From the NCBI GenBank assembly GCA_037074615.1, contig CM073557.1, positions 12,416,501-12,480,500 of the forward strand: a DNA stretch of 64,000 nucleotides. The letters run 5' to 3'. The DNA is from Leucaena leucocephala (lineage: Eukaryota > Streptophyta > Magnoliopsida > Fabales > Fabaceae). Below are positions 10,505 through 19,241 of the stretch, in pieces; the first letter of the stretch is position 1; every line of letters starts with the position of its first letter. The translations under genes were made by a program, and so were the position numbers. The notes beneath the pieces were generated by a model. It was not told where the DNA came from. It searched no databases and saw nothing but the letters and a program-made list of their open reading frames with translations.

Positions 10505-13500
10505 TTTTTTATATCACCTCTATCGTTGATTTCTCTGATGAGATGAAATCGCCTGAGTATATGCTTGGTCCTTTGATGTGACCTAGGCTCTTTGGCCTGT
10601 GCAATAGCACCGCTATTGTCACAGAGCAAAGTTATTGGATCTGAGATGGTAGGTATCACCCCTAGTTCTGTGATGAACTTCCTGATCCAAACGGCTTCCT
10701 TAGCTGCATCAGATGCTGCTATATACTCAGCTTCCGTTGCAGAATCTGCTACAGTGCCCTGCTTAGAGCTCTTCCAGCTTACTGCTCCATTATTGAGGAG
10801 GAATATGTATCCAGACTGCGATTTTTGGTCGTCCTGGTCAGTTTGGAAACTCGCATCTGTGTAACCAGTTACACAGAGCTCATCATCCAATCCACCATAG
10901 ACCAAGAATAAGTCCTTAGTCCTTCTTAAGTACTTAAGGATATTCTTGACAGCAGTCCAATGGCCCTCACCAGGGTCCTGTTGGTATCTGCTAGTCATAC
11001 TTAAGGCAAACGAGACATCCGGTCGAGTACATAACATGGCGTACATGATAGATCCTATGGCCGAGGCATATGGAACCTTACTCATGCGACCTCGCTGATC
11101 AGATGTATTAGGACACAGATCTTTGCTGAGGTGAGTACCATGAGACATGGGTATGAAACCCCTCTTTGATTCGTGCATACTGAACCTATGCAGTATTTTG
11201 TCTATGTATGTACTCTGACTGAGTCCTAGAAGTCTTTTAGATCTATCTCTATAGATCCTGATTCCTAGGATGTAGGTGGCTTCACCCAAGTCTTTCATCG
11301 AGAAAGACTTTCCTAACCAAGACTTGACAATCTGCAAGGTAGGAATGTCATTCCCAATAAGTAGGATGTCATCGACATAGAGTACCAAAAACACAACTGT
11401 GCTCCCACTAACCTTCTTGTACACACAAGGTTCATCAATGTTTTGAAGAAATCCAAACTCTTTGATTACTTCATCAAAACGATGATTCCAACTCCGAGAG
11501 GCTTGCTTTAGTCCATAAATGGACCTTTGAAGCTTGCACACTTTACCAGAGTCCTCGGAACGCACAAACCCTTCAGGTTGTGTCATGTACACGTCCTCAA
11601 GGAGCTTTCCATTAAGGAAGGCTGTCTTGACGTCCATCTGCCATATTTCATAGTCATAATATGCTGCAATAGCAAAGAGGATTCTGATTGATTTGGCCAT
11701 TGCTACTGGGGAAAAGGTCTCATCATAGTCCACACCATGAGTTTGAGTAAAACCTTTTGCAACCAGTCGTGCCTTGAAGACATTTATATTGCCATCCATG
11801 TCAGTTTTCTCTTTGAAAACCCACTTGCACCCGACGGTTTTTACACCTTCAGGCGGGTCGACTAAGGTCCAAACCTGATTGTCGTACATGGATTGCATCT
11901 CAGACTTCATGGCACTAAGCCATTTTTCGGAGTTTGGTCCCACTATAGCTTCTCGATAGGTAGTCGGCTCATTATGCTCAATGAGCAACACATCACGACT
12001 ATCAGAAATCAGAAATCCATATCTCTGAGGCTGAAGTCGTGTCCTATTAGACTTTCGTGGACCTTGCGTGACTTGAGGAGTCTCAACAACTTGTTGTGAG
12101 TCTTCTCTATTTTCCATCTGCAGTTCTGTGGTGTCTTGTAGCTCTCGAACTTCTTCGAGTTGTACCTTACTCCCACTGGTTCTTTTAGAGATAAATTCTC
12201 GTTCAAGAAAGGTACCATTTCTGACAACAAACACTTTGTTATCAGCAGGGTTGTAGACGTAATATCCCTTGGTTTCCTTAGGATATCCCACAAAAAGGCA
12301 TTTTGAGGATTTGGGCGCTAATTTGTCTGAGGCTTGTTGCTTAACATAGACCTCGCATCCCCAAATCTTGAGGAAAGATAAACTAGGCGTCCTCCCAGTC
12401 CATATCTCATACGGAGTCTTTTCGATTGCCTTAGATGGAACACGATTGAGTGTGAACGCAGCTGTCTCTAGGGCATAGCCCCAAAAGGAGGGCGGAAGAT
12501 CTGTTCGACTCATCATGGATCGAACCATATCTAATAGTGTTCGATTTCTCCGTTCAGAAACGCCATTCCATTGTGGTGTCCCTGGAGGAGTCAATTGTGA
12601 GAGTGTCCCACAATTCCTAAGATGATCTATGAACTCTTGGCTCAAATATTCACCACCCCGATCAGATCGAAGGGCTTTAATTGTTTTGCCAAGCTGGTTT
12701 TGTACTTCATTTTGAAATATCTTGAACTTTTCAAAAGATTCAGATTTATGTTTCATTAGATAGATGTACCCATATCTGCTGAAATCATCTATGAATGTTA
12801 TGAAGTACGAATAACCTCCTCTGGCATTTGTGTTCATCGGTCCACACACATCTGTATGTATGAGGCCCAATAAATCAGTGGCCCTCTCACTGTGCCCAGT
12901 GAAAGGTGACTTTGTCATCTTTCCTAACAAGCAAGACTCGCAAGTGTCATATGATTCAAAATCAAATGAGTTTAGAAATCCATCTTGATGGAGTTTGGAA
13001 ATGCGTTTCTCATTTATGTGGCCCAGACGACAGTGCCAGAGGTATGTGGGATTCAAATCGTTTGGTTTGACCCTTTTGGCGGTTATGTTATAGATATTTC
13101 CATGATTGGGTTGTTCCAAATTTAATATGTAATGATCAACATGCAAATCACCATGAGCATAGAAAACATCATTACGATAAATAGAACATCTACTATTCCC
13201 AGCAATGGAAGTGAAACCTTCCTTATCCAAATAAGAAAGTGAAACAATGTTACTACTTAAAGCAGGAACATAATAGCAATTGTTCAAAACTAACAAAAGC
13301 CCAGTGGGCAGAACTAATTCATAAGTGCCTACAGCTAACGCAGCAACCCTTGCTCTGTTTCCAACTCGTAGGTCAACTTCACCCCTTTTCAGCTTCCTAC
13401 TGTCCTTTAGTCCCTGCACATTCGTACAAATGTGAGAACCACATGCAGTATCTAATACCCATGAGGTGGAAGTAGAAAGATGAATGTCTATAACATAAAT

Positions 13501-14370
13501 ACCTGAAGCGATAGCCCCGCTATCCTTCTTGTTCTTTTTCAGATCTTCGAGGTAGAGTTTGCAATTCCTCTTCCAATGACCCGGTTCATTGCAGAAGAAG
13601 CAGACTCCTTCCTTCGGAGGCTTTGCCTTCTTTGGTGCAGGCTTGGTTTCGGGCTTGCCTGACTCTTTGGTCTTACCTGATGAGCCATGACCCTTCCCCT
13701 TGCCTTTGCCTTTCTTTTTCGTACCCTTTCCTTTCTGAACCATCAAAACACTACTGGGTTTCTTCTTAAGACTCGGCTCAGCAGTTTTAAGCATCCCATG
13801 CAGTTCAGAAATAGATTTCTCCATGTTGTTCATGTTGTAGTTCATAACAAACTGGTCATAACTTTCCGGGAGTGAGTTTAAGATCAAATCTGTAGCTAAC
13901 TCCTGGCTCATGGGAAATCCAAGCCGTTCAAGGTGATCAATGTACCCTTTCATCTTTAAGACATGAGCACTGACTGATGCACCTTCAGCCATCTTGCAGG
14001 AATGTAAGGCCTTAGTGGTCTCATACCTCTCTTGCCTTGCCTGTTGCTGGAACATTTCCTTGAGATGCACAATCATCTCATAAGCCTCCATGTGTTCCAG
14101 ATCTCTTTGGAGCTCCGGAACCATGGTGGCTAGCATCAAGCATCCCACATCGACAGAGTCTTCCTTATGCTTCATATAAGCATCTCTCTGAGCTCTGGGA
14201 GCATTGGCGGCTGGCTCCTCAGGAATGGGTTGATCTAGGACATGCGCCTTTCTTTCCTGCTTGAGAACAATTCTCAAGTTCCTAAACCAGTCAAGAAAGT
14301 TTGTCCCATTAAGTTTGTCCTTCTCAAGGACAGATCGCAGCGATAATGTAGCAGTATTACTAGTCGTCAT
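10480..14370 (-). CDS. gag-pol: Ty1/copia gag-pol polyprotein (1296 codons)
   Basis: Single open frame coding for capsid and enzymes of the element. Domains in order: copia gag (about 1-210); a Lys/Gly-rich basic stretch; CCHC zinc knuckle C257-C260-H265-C270; protease with D307 in LDTACGSH; integrase zinc region H446, H451, C477, C480; integrase core D507, D570, E606 (35 residues between the last two); RT with D913 in QMDVKTAFLNG and YVDD at 998-1001; RNase H with D1172, E1213/E1215 and D1251. The start is the first Met after the leader, in MTTSNTATLSL. Order integrase-RT-RNase H identifies Ty1/copia. The C-terminus is altered by a one-base insertion. All catalytic residues that can be identified are present, so the enzymes may be functional. 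Confidence 0.96.
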   Translation of the reverse strand: MTTSNTATLSLRSVLEKDKLNGTNFLDWFRNLRIVLKQERKAHVLDQPIPEEPAANAPRAQRDAYMKHKEDSVDVGCLMLATMVPELQRDLEHMEAYEMIVHLKEMFQQQARQERYETTKALHSCKMAEGASVSAHVLKMKGYIDHLERLGFPMSQELATDLILNSLPESYDQFVMNYNMNNMEKSISELHGMLKTAEPSLKKKPSSVLMVQKGKGTKKKGKGKGKGHGSSGKTKESGKPETKPAPKKAKPPKEGVCFFCNEPGHWKRNCKLYLEDLKKNKKDSGAIASGIYVIDIHLSTSTSWVLDTACGSHICTNVQGLKDSRKLKRGEVDLRVGNRARVAALAVGTYELVLPTGLLLVLNNCYYVPALSSNIVSLSYLDKEGFTSIAGNSRCSIYRNDVFYAHGDLHVDHYILNLEQPNHGNIYNITAKRVKPNDLNPTYLWHCRLGHINEKRISKLHQDGFLNSFDFESYDTCESCLLGKMTKSPFTGHSERATDLLGLIHTDVCGPMNTNARGGYSYFITFIDDFSRYGYIYLMKHKSESFEKFKIFQNEVQNQLGKTIKALRSDRGGEYLSQEFIDHLRNCGTLSQLTPPGTPQWNGVSERRNRTLLDMVRSMMSRTDLPPSFWGYALETAAFTLNRVPSKAIEKTPYEIWTGRTPSLSFLKIWGCEVYVKQQASDKLAPKSSKCLFVGYPKETKGYYVYNPADNKVFVVRNGTFLEREFISKRTSGSKVQLEEVRELQDTTELQMENREDSQQVVETPQVTQGPRKSNRTRLQPQRYGFLISDSRDVLLIEHNEPTTYREAIVGPNSEKWLSAMKSEMQSMYDNQVWTLVDPPEGVKTVGCKWVFKEKTDMDGNINVFKARLVAKGFTQTHGVDYDETFSPVAMAKSIRILFAIAAYYDYEIWQMDVKTAFLNGKLLEDVYMTQPEGFVRSEDSGKVCKLQRSIYGLKQASRSWNHRFDEVIKEFGFLQNIDEPCVYKKVSGSTVVFLVLYVDDILLIGNDIPTLQIVKSWLGKSFSMKDLGEATYILGIRIYRDRSKRLLGLSQSTYIDKILHRFSMHESKRGFIPMSHGTHLSKDLCPNTSDQRGRMSKVPYASAIGSIMYAMLCTRPDVSFALSMTSRYQQDPGEGHWTAVKNILKYLRRTKDLFLVYGGLDDELCVTGYTDASFQTDQDDQKSQSGYIFLLNNGAVSWKSSKQGTVADSATEAEYIAASDAAKEAVWIRKFITELGVIPTISDPITLLCDNSGAIAQAKEPRSHQRTKHILRRFHLIREINDRGDIKNMQSSRRR

Positions 14371-15240
14371 GATTCTACAATTAAAATATGCAATGTAATT
14401 AGTAATCTCCCACTAAATAAACAACCCTCAATGCAATAGTTAGTGGGCTAAGATCCATATTTGGCTCAAACTTAAGTCCGCTTTGGCAGGACACTTAAAT
14501 TAAGTTATTTAGGTAGGTAACACCTTTACCAATTACATCAAATGTAACTCTTAGATATTCATGGGATCCTATCATCATATGATCTGGCATGTTCTAATCC
14601 CATCTAATGCCTTGAGATCCAAAACCGTTTTGTTAATCTCAATTAAGTCAAACAATAATGAACCTATGAGAGTAGCACCATTACTCTTTGCTTATCTCCC
14701 CAAGATAACTCAAAAGCACCCACTTTGGTGGAGTCCACAATTGAGCGATCGAGGTTTTGACAAGTGTTCATAAATTGACGGCATTATGACTTAAGATTTC
14801 TTTTAGAGGGCCTAATTTAACTATCTGGTTTATAAAACGCATGTTTCTCAGTTCGTATCTCATACAAGTAATATGCATGTGCTGATCTAATCATAAGATG
14901 CATAATTCAAACGTGATACAATATGGCTCACCTATCCTAAGTCCCCTCAAGCCAATGAGAGGAGCTCTCTAGTAAGAAAAGAGAAATTACATATAGAAAC
15001 CTCTTTTAACATTTGAGGGGAGTGAGATGAGAGGAGAAGGTACATTGAGAGTATATAGAGGAAGGCACGACACGTAGGCCGTATTTTTAAAAATTACAAC
15101 ACTTGCAATCTAGAGCCATATTGTTCACCATACCCAAACATTCAAGAATCAATATTCAGATCTAATCGAAGGGCAAAAAACATTTACAAAGTAACATATG
15201 TTACGGTTATGTTGCGCTACGAACAGGTAGCTACGGCGGT

Positions 15241-15287
15241 CCCGCTAGCCGGTTAGCGGGCGGCTGTCCCGCTAGCCGGTTAGCGGG
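15241..15287. repeat. Two GC-rich hairpin repeats in copia leader
   Basis: CCCGCTAGCCGGTTAGCGGG occurs at 15241-15260 and again at 15268-15287, 27 bp apart. Each has 7-bp arms CCCGCTA/TAGCGGG around a 6-base loop. The GC content stands out from the AT-rich surroundings. Confidence 0.93.
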
Positions 15288-15338
15288 CGGGGTCTCTGGG
15301 GCAGCGCCCCGGAAGAAATTTTTTTTTTTGTTTTGTTT

Positions 15339-15400
15339 CATAAATAATCACGAATCTGAATTCGGTTTTCACAAATAATCACAAATTCGAATTCGGTTTT
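15339..15400. repeat. 31-bp tandem duplication in copia leader
   Basis: Two head-to-tail copies (15339-15369 and 15370-15400) agree at 27 of 31 positions; both end GAATTCGGTTTT. Confidence 0.9.
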
Positions 15401-15591
15401 CTTAGACCCCATCTATGCGGATTGATCAAATCAAAAAGCATCACCACCGATTTCAATTTCCTTTTAGATTCCTTTTATGTCATACACAACAAGGATTCCA
15501 TATATGTCACACATACAACGCTTATTATATGATCGGCTACTACTAACATATATCATATAAATCACAAATCAAGCCTAACTTAAACACAAAA

Positions 15592-15610
15592 CGGCATGGC
15601 TCTGATACCA
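15592..15610 (-). other. Primer-binding site of copia element
   Basis: On the minus strand TGGTATCAGAGCCATGCCG begins one base after the 5' LTR. TGGTATCAGAGC is complementary to the 3' end of plant initiator tRNA-Met, the usual primer for copia elements. Confidence 0.95.
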
Positions 15611-15611
15611 C

Positions 15612-17516
15612 TGTAAGGAATTGGAAGACACGCAGCGGAAATAAACTTTAAAAATTTTCCATTCCTTGCCAGGATCTGCCGTATGTGTTTAAGTCAAGTG
15701 GAAAGAATCCTTACCCTTAGTGTTGCTCAGCGAATTTCACAGCTTCTCTACGTGGGTGGTGATCTCTTTCTGATCGCAAGAAATCGACGGAGTGTTCCTC
15801 AGCGACCTTCACAGATTCTCTCCGCGGACGGTGGTCTCTTTCCGATCACAAGAAGTCGACGCCTCAGGTCGGCTTCCTCTACTGGTATCCACACGAACAG
15901 CGTTCCAACCACGAACGACGTGCTAGCGTCTCCTGTCCCTCCAAGGCTTTCACAAGTCTCCGTCTCTATTTCGGGAGTTTCTTGTCTGCAAACCTTTTGC
16001 AGATTCCGTTCGGCCTTTTGTGTTCTATGTTATTTTCAAACGTAGCTCCTCCAATCAGATATATAGGATGCTATGCGTTTTTCCACCTGACCTAATTGGA
16101 TTTTGGAGTTAATCTTATATTAATTCCGAATTGATACAATATCATATATTGTATAATTTTATAAGAAACTAATTAAATAAAATAATATTAAATCCGTCCC
16201 ACAGATTTAATTACTTATTTATTTAACTTTAAATAAAGATGAGACTGAGTTATATTTGATTTATTCCCATAAATCAAATTTGAGATATCCTATCAATTTG
16301 AATTTCGAATTTCAAACGTGATAGATATTTAATTTATCCTTATAAATTAAATCTTATAAATATCTCTTATATGAGATATCCTATCAATTTGAATTTCGAA
16401 TTTCAAACGTGATAGAGATTTAATTTATCCTTATAAATTAAATCTTATAAATATCTCTTATATGAGATATCCTATCAATTTGAATTTCGAATTTCAAACG
16501 TGATAGAGATTTAATTTATCCTTATGAATTAAATCTCATATATCTCATATATATAATATATATATACGAATTTATATATATACGAATATAAATATAAATA
16601 AATATATATACATTCACCTGGATCTTTCATTGGATCTAGACATGTCTTAGATTCAATGAATCTGGACATCATAGCTCGTGTTGGGCTATTTTGTGTGCGA
16701 CCCTGTAGGCCCATATGAAGTTGGCAGTGGGCCATTTGCTATACTAGCCCACAAGTCGCAAGCGGTCTCTAGCAAGACATAACAACTACCCAAATCATAT
16801 GAGGATCGATAAACGATGTAACCTTTTATACAACCATATCATGTCCCTTCTGTCACGCGATATTTTGGTCATGGATGAGGCATGGATAATGTCATCCTCC
16901 TATTCCCGACCGTTACTTTCTCGATCCCTGAGTAGTCTGACTATAGAAATGGAACTACCTTTCCATTACAGTATGGCCATACATTTCTCAGACTCACTCA
17001 TCGAGGGGCCCAGTAATATCTCTCCACGAATGTGAGGGACAAATTCCATCTTGACCATTCACATTCCTCCGCATGAAAAACCACTAAGCCCGAACATAGT
17101 CTTTATGATCACTCGGTCAAAAGTGACTTTTGACTAGGTCAAAGCTGAGCGTTTTGTCATGTAGGAATCCATGATGATCTCAGGTCAAAGGGCATATTGA
17201 CATGGTTTGTATATGAGAGAAGCTTATGACGTTACCCATGCAGTTCTCTCATAGCGGGTCGGTCCAACACCCTGTACTCTTACATGTGCTTATGACTTTG
17301 ATTTATATCTCTATACATCTTCAAAGTCATACTGGTCTTATTTCATCTGTGCTCCCACATAGATGATCGACCAGGGACATTTAGGATAATATCATAAATT
17401 ATCCAAGGATGGTCATCATAGTAAACATGCAAATAATATGATAACTCAATTAATAAATTCATAAATCAATAATGTTCATAAGACAATGATTGGCCCCTAG
17501 GGCACGATTTCCAACA
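15612..17516 (-). repeat. 5' LTR of the copia element (1905 bp)
   Basis: Same length and sequence as 8467-10371 as far as could be compared by eye, offset by 7145 bases. It carries the same three 91-bp units at 16282, 16373 and 16464. As the upstream LTR it should hold the active promoter, with an AT-rich TATA-like tract at about 16540-16610. Confidence 0.97.
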
Positions 17517-17521
17517 CTTTA
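17517..17521. repeat. Target-site duplication of copia element, right (CTTTA)
   Basis: Exact match to 8462-8466. Confidence 0.97.
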
Positions 17522-17946
17522 CTCTCAGACGGGCAACCCAGTACCTTGAAGATCTTCTCCAGTCTGCTGATCCAATCTTCCACTTTCTGTACATCGAACG
17601 TTCCCTCGAACGTCGGAGGACTATGCTTACAGAATTTAGTCATCCATTGTTGAATACCAGTAGGATCTACTGTTTGTCCTATCTATCTCAGTAGTTCTGT
17701 TGTCTGTTGAACCATCTCTGGTTCTGTATTAGCTGTACCTACAGACTCTGGGTGTCTGAGGTTCTCCACTGCTTCAGCTACAGCTGTTACTATAGCAACA
17801 TCCCTTTCCTGCTCACTCCTTGCTTGAGCAGCTTTTACTTCCTCTATTAGCTTCTGCTGCTGCTCCAGCCGTTCTAGAATCAGCTGATTAATATCTCCGG
17901 CATTTTGGGATTCACCCAAAGCACTAGCTCTTCTGGTTCTTACCAT
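17517..17946 (-). pseudogene. gag: gag of element A, N-terminal half (broken)
   Basis: Starts at the Met of MVRTRRASALGES and runs through a Glu/Gln-rich helix (ILERLEQQQKLIEEVKAAQA), likely coiled coil. A stop at 17683 is followed in the same frame by the QQWMTKFCKHSPPTFEGTF block, conserved in B and C. It ends at the copia insertion and continues at 8466 downward. Without the insertion, the frame is continuous across the target duplication. Confidence 0.88.
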
Positions 17947-18142
17947 TTTGTTTTACTATCGTAATAGGAAATAGGAAAGGAATATTATAATTACCATACT
18001 TTATATTTCATTTAAAACATAGCATACAGCAGGTTTAACATCATTACATAAACTCTTCATAACAGACACATATACATGTATTATGTCATTACTAGTCAAA
18101 AGTACATAGATTACAACAACATTCATACATACAACTATTACA

Positions 18143-19123
18143 CTATGTTTTCTCATAATGGATCCTAATAAATTCCCCTACCATGTAGATCCAATCATGG
18201 ATATCCTCAAAGGATTCCTCTTCAAAGTACAGATCTAACCCTTCTCTCCATGTTGCTGTAAGAGGCAAAATATCATCCATGATATCAACCCAAGCTTATA
18301 AGGTAAGAGTATCTGGATCATATGCTTGATAGGCCTCTCTTACCCTTGCTATGAAGTCTTTATAAACTCTATAGTCTTGATCAATACCTCTAATCAACAT
18401 TCTTCCTATCTCATATAGCTATTTTGTGAGTTCCACAGTTTTCCTGAAATGTTCTTCATCCATATCCACCCCAGGGGTTAACTCAATTATCCGATGGTTA
18501 CCCATATATATCTGTACCATTAACTTCTTGGTTACACTTGGACCTGGAATATCTGTAGGGTCTAGTCTATGACTAGGTCCAGGTATATCAGCTACATGAC
18601 TAGGTTCAAGCACATTAGCTGTATGGCTGGGTCCAGGTACATCAACTAGTTTAGGTACCTGACTCAGTCCAGGAACATCTACCTCATCCGCCTGCCTAGG
18701 CACAGGGTATGTTGCATTCCTAATATAAGAGTAACCCACATCAGATTGTTCCTCTTGAGGGTCTATCATCTCTATATCATCTATCTGACCTGCATCTCTT
18801 TCTAATACAATATTCATAGGTGGGGCTGGGTTAGGTTCCTCAAGTTCATCCTCTTCTGATGGTATATCCTCATCTAATATTTCCTCTTCTTCATCATCAT
18901 CCTCATCCATCTCATTTGATCCCACAGAAGAATTATCTAACCTGCCCAATTCTGATTCACTACTGGAATCTCGGATATTGATCACTGGGGGAAGACCAAA
19001 CTCTGGATCATGTATGAAAGCATCTATCTCTTCTGAGTTCCACCCTGATCTATCAGAACTATAAACTGTGGGTCTAGGGTCCCCCTGGTTCACTGTAGTC
19101 TCTGATGTTCTAGACTCAGTCAT
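18143..19123 (-). pseudogene. Accessory frame upstream of gag in element A, unknown function
   Basis: A 326-codon frame lying between the PBS and gag, with in-frame stops at 18419-18421 (TAG) and near 18300 (TAA). The open part (234 residues from MTESRTSETTV) has a very acidic segment (MDEDDDEEEEILDEDIPSEE, about residues 72-91), then repeats of D-V/I-P-G-P/L-S-H/Q. The last third has an aromatic-rich region with ILPLTATW and DWIYMVGEF. Remnants with the same order occur in B (32831-33633) and, for the last third, in E (43500-43792). No signal peptide or membrane segment is evident. Extra frames upstream of gag are known in some plant gypsy elements such as Ogre, but I cannot link this one to them. 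Function unknown. Confidence 0.8.
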
Positions 19124-19221
19124 TGGTATCCTGCAATAATTAACTTAAGGTCAATTATGCAGATGTTCACTTATGTATCAGTGTATAAATAATGTAATCA
19201 GAGCATTTACTAAGCCAGAAT

Positions 19222-19238
19222 CCTTTGCTCTGATACCA
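19222..19238 (-). other. Primer-binding site of element A
   Basis: On the minus strand TGGTATCAGAGCAAAGG lies three T bases after the 5' LTR. The first 12 bases match the 3' end of initiator tRNA-Met. Confidence 0.92.
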
Positions 19239-19241
19239 AAA

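Larger units (their letters stand above)
14371..15591 (-). other. Copia 5' leader between PBS and gag
   Basis: About 1.2 kb with no long open frame on the element strand. It holds two GC-rich stem-loop repeats (15241-15287), a poly-T tract on the plus strand (about 15319-15329) and a 31-bp tandem pair (15339-15400). It is probably untranslated leader carrying packaging or dimerisation signals; that role is inferred from position only. Confidence 0.75.
8467..17516 (-). mobile_element. Young Ty1/copia element, 9050 bp, complete
   Basis: Minus-strand element with two 1905-bp LTRs, an iMet-type PBS, a 1.2-kb leader, one long gag-pol frame in copia order (integrase before RT) and a polypurine tract. 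The CTTTA duplication is perfect. No difference was seen between the LTRs by eye over their whole length, so the insertion is recent and the youngest in the nest. The only visible defect is one extra base near the end of pol. A solo LTR of the same family lies at 54260-55966. Confidence 0.97.

Noticed and set aside
10500..10515. A programmed -1 frameshift at the A-run of copia pol
   Set aside because: A -1 shift leads to a stop within a few codons; only a +1 shift reaches the open frame. A simple one-base insertion is more likely.
11893..12293. Additional short frames across the copia pol
   Set aside because: Shadows of the 1296-codon frame in other frames or on the other strand.
13400..13470. 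Loss of the protease active site in copia (Asp-Thr-Ala instead of Asp-Thr-Gly)
   Set aside because: Asp-Thr-Ala is also found in copia proteases such as that of Tnt1, so this is not a lesion.
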